Made by a program: the position numbers and the translations under genes
Shown: positions 26,086 through 33,675 of the stretch, in pieces
Layout: every line of letters begins with the position of its first letter
How positions within the stretch are numbered: the first letter of the stretch is position 1
Notes under the pieces: model-generated
What the model was told of the DNA's origin: nothing
Database searches by the model: none
Seen by the model: only the letters and a program-made list of their open reading frames with translations
From: an uncultured Porphyromonas sp.
Lineage (GTDB): Bacteria > Bacteroidota > Bacteroidia > Bacteroidales > Porphyromonadaceae
Direction: 5' to 3'
NCBI GenBank assembly: GCA_934364985.1
Contig: CAKRMU010000001.1
Span: forward strand, 124,001-188,000
Length of the DNA stretch: 64,000 bases

Positions 26086-26211
26086 AGACCTTTGCAAAAG
26101 CCCCCTACGTACAGCTGAATTAAGGCAATAGGTTATGGTCACGTACTAAAGTACGCAACCTTCACCTATAAGTCTCATTCGCTTTCGTTCTGAGTATTCT
26201 GCAAAGGCCTA
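26086..26211. mobile_element. MITE-like remnant with imperfect terminal inverted repeats
   Basis: The left end AGACCTTTGCAAAAG (26086-26100) and the reverse complement of the right end, AGGCCTTTGCAGAAT (right copy 26197-26211), agree at about 12 of 15 positions. Inside is a perfect hairpin CGTACT-AA-AGTACG (about 26142-26155). No ORF is present. Similar ends occur, as I recall, on IS5-family elements of Porphyromonas; I could not check this. Confidence 0.45.
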
Positions 26212-26277
26212 TAATAATGTCTTCTTAAAGCGTCAGACGATGTCAAGTCTAACAAAAAGAAGATATCAGTATAAATC

Positions 26278-26526
26278 TTATTTGGCTTTACCCTTAAAAA
26301 GGCGAGCAATAAGAATGAGTATGCATGCACCGATAATACCTACGATGAGACCAGCCCACCAGCTATCGCCGGCTTGTAAGTTAAGTAAACTGAGTACCCA
26401 TCCACCTACGACACCACCAAGAATTCCAAGGATAATGTCAACATACCAAGGGTTACCGCCTTTTCCTGGCATAATCCACGCTGCAATACTACCTGCAATA
26501 AAACCTGTAATAATAGCTGATAACAT
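26278..26526 (-). CDS. GlsB/YeaQ/YmgE-family small membrane protein
   Basis: 82 residues from ATG 26526, where a hydrophobic start MLSAIITGFIAGSIAAW begins; an upstream start at 26604 would add a non-hydrophobic stretch and overlap rsmD. Three membrane segments and the family pattern PGKGGNPWYVDIILGILGGVVGGWV are clear. The family (formerly transglycosylase-associated) is linked to stress responses, with unknown molecular function. It ends with a short basic tail (RLFKGKAK). Confidence 0.88.
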   Translation of the reverse strand: MLSAIITGFIAGSIAAWIMPGKGGNPWYVDIILGILGGVVGGWVLSLLNLQAGDSWWAGLIVGIIGACILILIARLFKGKAK

Positions 26527-26554
26527 AATAATAATAATTTTTATTTGTGAAACA

Positions 26555-27109
26555 TTATAATTGTTGCAAAACGGAGCGGAAGAATGAGAAATGTACCGTC
26601 CCATATCTCCGTAATTCTACAAACCCTTCAGTCTCTCTAAAGTCAAACTCTTTCGGATGCTCCAGTATAAATAATCCGTTAGGACCAAGAAGCGTACTCC
26701 CCAACACTGCCATAGGTAATAGAGGAAGTTGTGGCAAAGCATAAGGTGGATCGGCAAAGATCAATTGGAACGTACCTACATCAGCAGAATTCCGTAAAAA
26801 CTGAAAAACATCCCTCACTTGCGTTGAATGCTTTTCGTCATTAAGCTGTTTCGCTACCGACTTAATGAAAGATGCATGACGAGGATTTTTTTCAATAGCA
26901 ACTACTGATTTAGCTCCACGAGACAAGGCCTCAATGCCAATGCTACCACTGCCAGCAAATAAATCTAAGACTCGAGTTTCTTCCCAATTAATTCGATTAT
27001 CCAGAATATTGAAAAGCCCCTCTTTTGCTATATCTGTAGTAGGTCTCCCATTAAAACCACTTGGCAAAGAAAAGCGACGCTTACCGTATTTTCCCCCTAT
27101 TATTCGCAT
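26555..27109 (-). CDS. rsmD: 16S rRNA (guanine966-N2)-methyltransferase RsmD
   Basis: 184 residues from ATG 27109; a TTG at 27121 is an alternative. The start RIIGGKYGKRRF and the segment RPTTDIAKEGLFNIL are typical. The SAM loop is DLFAGSGSIGIEALSRGA and the catalytic motif is DPPY (FADPPYALPQLPLL). It methylates G966 of 16S rRNA during 30S assembly. The N-terminus overlaps the end of the DUF3822 gene by 10 bases, so they are translationally coupled; this pairing is common in Bacteroidetes. Confidence 0.94.
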   Translation of the reverse strand: MRIIGGKYGKRRFSLPSGFNGRPTTDIAKEGLFNILDNRINWEETRVLDLFAGSGSIGIEALSRGAKSVVAIEKNPRHASFIKSVAKQLNDEKHSTQVRDVFQFLRNSADVGTFQLIFADPPYALPQLPLLPMAVLGSTLLGPNGLFILEHPKEFDFRETEGFVELRRYGTVHFSFFRSVLQQL

Positions 27110-27942
27110 AATAACTCCCAAATCGTATGCGGTGGTATCTTTCTATATTGCTTAGCCATAATTTCGCCAATTTCTAATCCACGGAACTCGTTAATCGCAA
27201 TAGTAGAGATATACTGACGCAAATCACTCGTCAACTGTGGCGATATATGAGACGAATAGAGATACAATGGGACACACGAAGGATCCAACTTAAATTGCCT
27301 ATAAATAGCAGTTATGTAGTACAATATATCGTTAAGTCCCGCTACGCTATATCTATTCGCAAGCAAAAGAGAACCCTCACACGCCACCACCACTTGAAGC
27401 TGATCGCTCTCATAAATCACCGAAACAAGTTGCTTCGTTTGTATGCGAGAATTGCGTAAAGATATCCTTATGTGAGGCAATAGACTATGCCCAAAATGAG
27501 GCATTGAAAATGAACGCGAACAAAAGCCGTAGACATCTAATGGAATAGAGTAGATTACCCTTAGTTGTTCTTCATCAAAGTCACAACAAAGGGGTTCTTT
27601 ATTAGAAATATCTCCTGCGATTGACAACCATTCAGAAGGGGTCGCTCCACTAGTCAAATCCTCCGGAATTACTACAAAAGGGCTATCGTCCTGAAAACTA
27701 ATTTCCGTAGATCGAAATGGAAACGATAGTATGGGCAGGTCATTGATAAGGCGTTGTAGCCCATCGTGTGCATCAGATGGATACACTGCCCTAAAGAAGT
27801 ATACCGGGAAAGAAATGTCTTGAATCGTACATGCAAAAGATAAGGTATCGCGATCAATAGCAACATATGCCGTCATATCGTGAACTCTATCAATAGCAAA
27901 AGGGCTCGAAGCTTTTGCATCTATTTCGATAAAATCCTTCAT
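27100..27942 (-). CDS. DUF3822 family protein
   Basis: 280 residues, cytoplasmic by appearance. The order DUF3822-rsmD is a typical Bacteroidetes arrangement and supports the family call. Typical segments are FPFRSTEISFQDDSPFVVIPEDL, NKEPLCCDF and the later LLANRYSVAGLNDILYYITAIYRQFKLD. The family is thought to have an actin/ASKHA-like fold, but its function is unknown. No catalytic motif is visible. Confidence 0.75.
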   Translation of the reverse strand: MKDFIEIDAKASSPFAIDRVHDMTAYVAIDRDTLSFACTIQDISFPVYFFRAVYPSDAHDGLQRLINDLPILSFPFRSTEISFQDDSPFVVIPEDLTSGATPSEWLSIAGDISNKEPLCCDFDEEQLRVIYSIPLDVYGFCSRSFSMPHFGHSLLPHIRISLRNSRIQTKQLVSVIYESDQLQVVVACEGSLLLANRYSVAGLNDILYYITAIYRQFKLDPSCVPLYLYSSHISPQLTSDLRQYISTIAINEFRGLEIGEIMAKQYRKIPPHTIWELLCE

Positions 27943-27971
27943 ATCCCTGTATACAGATTGCGAAAGATATT

Positions 27972-28024
27972 AAAAATAAGATACACACATCTCCATTCCC
28001 CATGGTAGTGAAGATGCATGTATC
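27972..28024 (-). terminator. Terminator after the pilin-like gene
   Basis: GATACACACATCT (27980-27992) pairs with AGATGCATGTATC (28012-28024) at 11 of 13 positions; on the minus strand a run of five T follows (complement of 27972-27976). Confidence 0.6.
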
Positions 28025-28062
28025 CTATATATATATATCCATAGCCATAACGGCAAAGTTTG

Positions 28063-28770
28063 TTACTCCCAATTACCAGCGTAATTGTTTATTTCTTCAA
28101 GAGAGCCGACCTTTAAGCCAGGGAATTTACCTATCTGTACTGCCTTATCAATGATATTGTTTAGCTCATTCTTATTAAGGTCACCAAGGTATTGATCAAA
28201 AGTTGCATTAGCCTCAAACACCTTGATATTAAAGCCTGAACCTGTCATAACACTTGCAGTATCCATCTGGAAAGTTGCACCATCGGAATATGGGATAATG
28301 CCTAGTTTTGACACGTCGTAATCGTTACCGAAGACAGCTTGTTTAGCATTTACATATATAGTATCACGGGTAAAGACCTTACGGATACCATCAATAGTTG
28401 TCACGAGTCCCTCCTTTGTAGCCTCGTCCCAATTGCCTGTAGCCTGAGCTTTTTTAACTATTGCGACAGCCTTTTCTTCAGTTATCCCACGCTCAAGCTG
28501 CTCCTCAGTCAACTCCATCTCACGACGAATGGTCTTCATATTGCCATTTTGAAGCCAATTGCGAAGCTCTTCAAATGTGGCAGCATGTTTATTATTCTCT
28601 TGCTTAAAAGCCACCTGAGCTGTACGGATATCCACCAGTTCCTTGATGACTTCTTTCTCCCTTTCTGTCCTGGCATTCTTAAAGTTGACGGGTACTTGTA
28701 TGCTATTAAAAACCGCCCAACCTAAACCAATGGCCGCCAAGATCAATAAAACTCTTGAAAAAATCTTCAT
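28063..28770 (-). CDS. Membrane-anchored pilin-like protein of unknown function
   Basis: 235 residues from ATG 28770 (MKIFSRVLLILAAIGLGW); a longer frame to 28839 has an unlikely N-terminus. One N-terminal membrane helix is followed by a helical segment (REKEVIKELVDIRTAQVAFKQENNKHAATFEEL) that resembles the alpha-helix and DIRTAQ..YK region of pseudopilins such as GspG. The canonical prepilin peptidase site (G-F-x4-E) is not clear, so export and assembly are uncertain. The C-terminal half is soluble with no motif I recognise. A TTG-N18-TATATTTG sequence (28776-28804) lies just upstream, which would make the message leaderless if real. Confidence 0.55.
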   Translation of the reverse strand: MKIFSRVLLILAAIGLGWAVFNSIQVPVNFKNARTEREKEVIKELVDIRTAQVAFKQENNKHAATFEELRNWLQNGNMKTIRREMELTEEQLERGITEEKAVAIVKKAQATGNWDEATKEGLVTTIDGIRKVFTRDTIYVNAKQAVFGNDYDVSKLGIIPYSDGATFQMDTASVMTGSGFNIKVFEANATFDQYLGDLNKNELNNIIDKAVQIGKFPGLKVGSLEEINNYAGNWE

Positions 28771-28931
28771 ACCATCAAATATATTTGTTATTTTGCATTC
28801 ACAATCGCTCACCATACAAGCTACATATAGTTGTAGCATTAGGAGGTAGGCAATAAACCACTACAAAAGTAGCAACATTTATTGATACAACCACATAAAT
28901 GAGCAGTCAAATATAGCTATTTTCAGAGAAT

Positions 28932-30377
28932 ATGGCACACGATAGTTGTAAAATATCAGATTTTTTCCCTTTTACGCCAACCTCAACACAAAGCTTGGTG
29001 CTTGAAGAGATATCGCATTTTATGAAAGAGGCGAGCGAACACTCTATTTTTCTACTAAGGGGTTATGCGGGGACTGGTAAAAGTAGCCTTGTAGGTGCTT
29101 TCTCACGCTGGCTTCAGAATATAGGGCATCCACAAACTCTTTTGGCACCCACCGGGCGTGCGGCTAAGGTCCTTGAAGGCTATTGTATGTTGCCGGCACA
29201 CACGATACACCGTACCATATACAGAGAAAGGATTTCGGGAGGGGAAGTTGCTTATGAAGTAGGTTTTAATAAAGATCGACCCGGCACCATATATATTGTG
29301 GATGAGGCTTCTATGATCCATAATTCAAGTGATGGGTATGGTGTATTTGGCAGTGGCAGGCTCCTTGATGACCTTATAGAGTATTGTTTTTCCATTGATG
29401 GGAGTAAAATCCTACTGATAGGAGACGATGCCCAATTACCCCCTGTCGGTACTGATTTAAGCCCTGCTTTGTCTCCTGATTACTTAATGAGCTATTGCTC
29501 AGCGTTGTATCAGGGGACGCTTAAAGACATTGTCCGACAAGAGGCTGGTGGTGAAATTGTTTATCTTAGTTACCTACTGCGAGGACGTATTATTGACCTA
29601 CAGAATGGGGGCAAATGGAGCGAACCGCTATTGCCAATGCCTGAAAGGGGAGGCGAGGTAGAGATCATATCAGGGTATGACTTACCTGAATTTATGGAGG
29701 ATTCTTATCGCAAAGTAGGTCAAGAGGATACGCTATTGATTACTCGCTCTAATAGAGATGCCGAAGAATTTAACAAAGGGATTAGGTATCGCTCGCTGTA
29801 CTATGATGAAGAAGTGGTACCGGGTGAACACTTGATGGTAGTGCGAAACAACTACAAATATCTTCCCGTAGATAAAGAGGGGAAACCTACAAGTAGCTTT
29901 ATAGCTAATGGCGAACTATTAAAAGTTATTAGTAGCAGACACGAGCAACAACTTTATGGATTCACTTTTAGGGAAGCCGAACTTGAAGATTCTAACGGGG
30001 GCTTCATAACAGCACAAATATTGATGGATAGCTTATTCACACAAGCACCCGCTTTAACGCCCGAACAACGTCAACAACTTTTTAATAACGTCGTTATGGA
30101 TTATCCGGAATGCACCACAAAAAAGATGCTTTATCAAAAGCTACGACAGGATCCTTACCTCAATGCGTTGCAGATTAAATATGCCTACGCTATGACTTGT
30201 CATAAAGCACAAGGTGGGCAATGGCGTAATGTGTACCTTAGTTTTGGATACCTCACTCCAGAGATGATAGATCTTTCGTTTTGTCGATGGCTCTATACTG
30301 CCATGACGCGAGCTACTGAAAAATTGTATATTCTCCAGCCTCCTACTTTTATATTTGGTGATATAGATTTAGAATAG
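28932..30377 (+). CDS. RecD-like superfamily 1B DNA helicase
   Basis: 481 residues. Walker A GYAGTGKSS, APTGRAAKV, DE box VDEASM and GDDAQLPPVG are clear, and the C-terminus has the UvrD/RecD-type motif TCHKAQGGQW and YTAMTRA. These fit RecD2/Dda-like 5'-3' helicases. It is shorter than RecD2 (about 720) and lacks the N-terminal HhH domain. The likely role is DNA repair or replication; the partner is unknown. ATG 28932 is the first start in the frame. The gene is followed by a 600-base gap containing array D. Confidence 0.85.
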   Translation: MAHDSCKISDFFPFTPTSTQSLVLEEISHFMKEASEHSIFLLRGYAGTGKSSLVGAFSRWLQNIGHPQTLLAPTGRAAKVLEGYCMLPAHTIHRTIYRERISGGEVAYEVGFNKDRPGTIYIVDEASMIHNSSDGYGVFGSGRLLDDLIEYCFSIDGSKILLIGDDAQLPPVGTDLSPALSPDYLMSYCSALYQGTLKDIVRQEAGGEIVYLSYLLRGRIIDLQNGGKWSEPLLPMPERGGEVEIISGYDLPEFMEDSYRKVGQEDTLLITRSNRDAEEFNKGIRYRSLYYDEEVVPGEHLMVVRNNYKYLPVDKEGKPTSSFIANGELLKVISSRHEQQLYGFTFREAELEDSNGGFITAQILMDSLFTQAPALTPEQRQQLFNNVVMDYPECTTKKMLYQKLRQDPYLNALQIKYAYAMTCHKAQGGQWRNVYLSFGYLTPEMIDLSFCRWLYTAMTRATEKLYILQPPTFIFGDIDLE

Positions 30378-30664
30378 GGTACTATTTTTGAACTTAGTAA
30401 AAAGCCCATCATGAGTTGGGAGTACTTGACAACGTATTATTTCTTAGCCGACTTCCGACGTCCCCTACTCCATACACTTTACTTGCAAGAAAGACGATTT
30501 CTCTAAATGCTAAGTGTGATGATAATTGAGCAGGTAATCACTAATACATTTACCGAAAGCTGATATCAGAATTAATACCTTTGAGAGATCATTTCAAAAC
30601 TATCGCATATTACTATTAAGGCACAAAGAACAAATAGTTGCAGTATTTTTGAAAATAGAATTTT
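30378..30664. other. Non-coding region before array D
   Basis: Nearly 290 bases without a credible ORF, hairpin or RNA. A TACCTTTG (about 30577-30584) occurs but has no -33 partner and no gene follows at the right distance. I see nothing else to report. Confidence 0.4.
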
Positions 30665-30796
30665 GGTACACCTAATATCCTTTAAAACAAATATTAGGTA
30701 TAAGCCGAGACAAATACTTGGAATTAACCTTGACGAATACCAGGTATCCATCGAGACAAATATAGGGTATATGTTTTCACTAATATCGAGTATCCG
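30665..30796. repeat. 23-bp palindromic array D (6 units), the longest
   Basis: Units at 30665, 30688, 30711, 30734, 30757 and 30780 (each 17 bp), with linkers TTAAAA, CCGAGA, CCTTGA, TCGAGA, TTTTCA. Unit 4 is CGAATACCAGGTATCCA and the last is CTAATATCGAGTATCCG followed by TTTTT. It separates the RecD-like gene from the arginine decarboxylase gene. A frame at 30663-30899 that covers the array is not a gene. Confidence 0.88.
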
Positions 30797-30874
30797 TTTT
30801 TGGTCATCGCTAAGCAGGTCGCTATATCATCCCACACCTGCACAATTCATTATCTGCAATTGCTTGATTACTAT

Positions 30875-30918
30875 AGTCCTCAAGATAGTCAATGCTTAGA
30901 AAAAAAGTCCTCAAGATA
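30875..30918. promoter_or_regulatory. Direct repeats upstream of the arginine decarboxylase promoter
   Basis: AGTCCTCAAGATA occurs at 30875-30887 and again at 30906-30918, 31 bases apart (about three helical turns), ending 7 bases before the -33 element at 30925. The spacing and position suggest an activator or repressor site; no regulator is known. Confidence 0.5.
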
Positions 30919-30924
30919 ATAACC

Positions 30925-30953
30925 TTGATAATCCACTATTTTTAGTACCTTTG
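30925..30953 (+). promoter_or_regulatory. Promoter of the arginine decarboxylase gene
   Basis: TTG (30925-30927), 18 bases, TACCTTTG (30946-30953), close to the Bacteroidetes consensus. The ATG at 30994 lies 41 bases downstream. Confidence 0.7.
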
Positions 30954-30993
30954 TAGATAGTATTGTATCACCCCTTTAGCATTTTAATTAACG

Positions 30994-31539
30994 ATGAGTA
31001 AGATTGTATCCAACTTGACACCCAATGTATTCTTTGTCACTAAAGGTAGTGGCGAGTCGGATTTGGAGCTACATGCAGGGTCGTACCACATGGCTCTTTA
31101 TGATGCAGGCATTAGCGACTACAACATAATGGTATACTCTTCCATTCTACCAAAGACGGCACGTTTGGTGACAATGGACGAAATAGACTTGCCTCCTTTT
31201 GGCACAGAGATGAAGACCATTATGTCGGTGTCTCATGGTACGCAGGATGAGTTTGTATCAGCAGGTATCGTGTATGCTTGGATGTATGCAGATGAAAATT
31301 TTGACGAGAAAATAGGAGGATTAGTCTGCGAGGTAAATGGTAGGTATCGTATTGAAGAGCTTGAAGCAAGGCTCACCAGAGTGATACTTGACCTCCACGA
31401 CAAGACTTATAACCAGTATTATTTAGGAGAGCTCAACTTTGTCACTGAGGGCATCACAATAGAGAAACGGTATGGGACGGCCCTCGTAAGTCTGTGCTTT
31501 ATGGACTTCATACAGGAGGAAAGTACAATCAACGAGTAA
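30994..31539 (+). CDS. Pyruvoyl-dependent arginine decarboxylase
   Basis: 181 residues. The family self-cleaves at a serine pair to create a pyruvoyl group that decarboxylates arginine to agmatine, a polyamine precursor. The site is Ser49-Ser50 in VYSSILPKTA, aligning with the VSS-I-P site of the Methanocaldococcus enzyme. The early TKGSGESDLELHAGSYHMALYDAGI and later YGTALVSLCFMDF also match. It stands alone with its own promoter, upstream repeats and a good terminator at 31587. Other Bacteroidetes polyamine genes are not in the window. Confidence 0.92.
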   Translation: MSKIVSNLTPNVFFVTKGSGESDLELHAGSYHMALYDAGISDYNIMVYSSILPKTARLVTMDEIDLPPFGTEMKTIMSVSHGTQDEFVSAGIVYAWMYADENFDEKIGGLVCEVNGRYRIEELEARLTRVILDLHDKTYNQYYLGELNFVTEGITIEKRYGTALVSLCFMDFIQEESTINE

Positions 31540-31586
31540 CGACACTTTTCAGACTCATCTTTTGACACGAGAGAAAAGATGGCATA

Positions 31587-31622
31587 AAAAGGAGGCACCT
31601 AACTATTGCAGTGCCTCCTTTT
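31587..31622 (+). terminator. Terminator of the arginine decarboxylase gene
   Basis: Perfect 12-bp stem AAAAGGAGGCAC (31587-31598) with GTGCCTCCTTTT (31611-31622). The stem ends in T4 on the plus strand, so it may work in both directions. Confidence 0.85.
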
Positions 31623-31761
31623 ATAGTGGTAAATGATTTTTGATTTATGAGGTTTGTCACTATGACTCTCAAAAAACATTATGTTAAGACAAACTGACTT
31701 AAGGTAATTACCGCAGTATTTATCACATATCAAATATCTGCTTCTGAATTAAACTATAATT

Positions 31762-33183
31762 ATGGCGAGGAAGAAAAAAGAACCAGTAAATATAGAGGGC
31801 ATAAAGATAGAGAAAATGGCAGCCGAAGGTAAATGTCTCGGACACTTACCCGATGAGCGGGTGGTATTTGTACCCTTTTCTGCACCAGAAGATATAGTGA
31901 ATATAAGGCTGGGAAAGTGCCGAAAAGCTTTTGCCGAGGGGACCATTACAGATATCGTGTCCCCATCTCCGTACCGAGTAAGCCCGAGATGCGAGCACTT
32001 TACGGTATGTGGGGGATGCAAATGGCAACACATCCCCTACGAACTTCAATTGCAAGGCAAACAGCAACAAGTGTATGACCAATTGGAGCGTATCGGACAC
32101 CTTATAATTGAGGATAAGCGACCTATTATGGGTGCGAATGTCATCTATGACTACCGAAACAAGTTGGAATTCACTTTCTCTAATCGTCGATGGCGGACTC
32201 GCGAAGAGATGGATGACGTAGAGGGTGGCACTACCTCCGACAATAACGCCTTAGGATTTCACATTCCGGGGATGTTCGACAAAGTATTAGATATCAATAC
32301 TTGCCATTTACAGGGAGAGCTGAGTAATAGGATTCGACTATTTATTAAGGACTATTGCCATAATCATCAAGGCTATGATTTTTATGATCTTCGCAATCAC
32401 GAGGGATTTATGCGTACCCTTATGATTAGGATGAGTAGTCGGGGAGAGGTAATGGTAGTTGTCGTTTTTGCGTATCAAGATAAAAGCAAAATGGACGCAC
32501 TACTCGAAGCAATGCATATCGCCTTTCCTGAGATTACGTCATTGATGTATGTGGTGAATACCAAAGTCAATGACTCATTGGGTGATCAAGAAGTCTGTCT
32601 TTTCTATGGCACCGACCACATCTGGGAAGAAATGGACGGTTTGAAATATAAGATAGGGGCAAAGAGTTTTTACCAAACCAATAGTCAACAAGCCTATCAC
32701 CTCTATGAACAAGTACGGCATTTGGCCAATCTTAAGGGAGATGAATTGGTTTATGACTTATACACAGGGACAGGAACGATAGCGTCATTTATTAGTAGAA
32801 GTGCTAAAAAAGTGATTGGTATAGAATATGTTCCAGAAGCTATCGAGGATGCCAAAGAGAACTGCCGTGTAAATAGTCTCGACAATCTTTTATTCTACGC
32901 GGGGGATATGAAAGACATCCTCACAAAAGACTTTATTGCGGAACACGGCAGACCAGATATTGTAATCACGGATCCCCCACGAGCAGGTATGCACACTAAT
33001 GTGGTAAATGTATTACTGGAGACTGCACCTGAGAGGATTATTTACGTTAGTTGCAACCCTGCCACACAAGCACGAGATGTGGCAATGATGCAAGAGCAAT
33101 ATCGTATTGTGACAGCCCAACCAGTCGATATGTTTCCACATACAAGTCATGTAGAGAATATATTATTACTTCAAAAAAAGTAA
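31762..33183 (+). CDS. rlmD: 23S rRNA (uracil1939-C5)-methyltransferase RlmD
   Basis: 473 residues. The N-terminal TRAM-like domain is followed by cysteines of the [4Fe-4S] cluster (Cys77, Cys83, Cys86 in CEHFTVCGGC; a fourth in DINTCHLQ). The Rossmann part has YDLYTGTGTIASFI and the motif TDPPRAGMH, and the catalytic cysteine is Cys431 in VSCNPATQARD. All active-site elements appear intact. The family also includes RlmC/TrmA; the iron-sulfur motif favours RlmD-type. An upstream palindromic-looking stretch near 31690 is too degenerate to count as a repeat array. Confidence 0.9.
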   Translation: MARKKKEPVNIEGIKIEKMAAEGKCLGHLPDERVVFVPFSAPEDIVNIRLGKCRKAFAEGTITDIVSPSPYRVSPRCEHFTVCGGCKWQHIPYELQLQGKQQQVYDQLERIGHLIIEDKRPIMGANVIYDYRNKLEFTFSNRRWRTREEMDDVEGGTTSDNNALGFHIPGMFDKVLDINTCHLQGELSNRIRLFIKDYCHNHQGYDFYDLRNHEGFMRTLMIRMSSRGEVMVVVVFAYQDKSKMDALLEAMHIAFPEITSLMYVVNTKVNDSLGDQEVCLFYGTDHIWEEMDGLKYKIGAKSFYQTNSQQAYHLYEQVRHLANLKGDELVYDLYTGTGTIASFISRSAKKVIGIEYVPEAIEDAKENCRVNSLDNLLFYAGDMKDILTKDFIAEHGRPDIVITDPPRAGMHTNVVNVLLETAPERIIYVSCNPATQARDVAMMQEQYRIVTAQPVDMFPHTSHVENILLLQKK

Positions 33184-33282
33184 TAATATGGCTGGCATAC
33201 TTATTGCACATACTCGTAAAGTGCCAGTAAAATATTGGTACATTTGCATATCATTTCTATACAAACTATTAAGGATTAACTA

Positions 33283-33645
33283 TTGAAAACAGATAGCACT
33301 AAAGCCCTCGTAGATACTATTGTTGAGGGAATTCGAGAGAAAAAAGGTAAGCATATTACGATTATAGATATGCAGAGTATTGATGATGCTTTTTGCGATT
33401 ACATGTTAATTGCAGAGGGCAATACACCTACACAAGTAGATGCCATTGAGGACTCTATTTGGGACACTGTAAACAAGCGATTAGGCGATAAACCTATCCA
33501 CACACACGTGGGTTCTGGTGAGTGGGTTGCTATGGATTATGTAGATGTCATGGTGCATATTTTTGTACCTGAACTACGTCATTATTATGGTATTGAGCAG
33601 ATATGGGCTGATGCCAAACAGTCCAATTTGCCAGATGAGGAGTAG
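33283..33645 (+). CDS. rsfS: Ribosome silencing factor RsfS
   Basis: 120 residues. RsfS binds L14 and prevents 30S-50S joining when nutrients are scarce. The typical HVGSGEWVAMDYVDVMVHIFVPELRHYYGIEQIW is complete. The only start that preserves the conserved N-terminal helix is TTG at 33283; the first internal ATG (Met30) would remove it. A TACATTTG -7 element lies at 33239-33246, about 30 bases upstream. It is followed 30 bases later by ftsH, a common Bacteroidetes order. Confidence 0.92.
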   Translation: MKTDSTKALVDTIVEGIREKKGKHITIIDMQSIDDAFCDYMLIAEGNTPTQVDAIEDSIWDTVNKRLGDKPIHTHVGSGEWVAMDYVDVMVHIFVPELRHYYGIEQIWADAKQSNLPDEE

Positions 33646-33675
33646 TCATCATCAACAATTTGTTAGTAATATAGT

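Noticed and set aside
28776..28804. Leaderless promoter for the pilin-like gene as a firm feature
   Set aside because: The TTG-N18-TATATTTG match is good but would put the start of transcription on the ATG itself; without data it stays only a note.
30663..30899. A 78-codon frame over array D
   Set aside because: It is made of the repeats themselves (no start context, no homologous look), so it is a chance frame.
31685..31735. A possible further palindromic array before rlmD
   Set aside because: Only one or two units can be recognised with several mismatches, and the 23-bp phase is not sustained.
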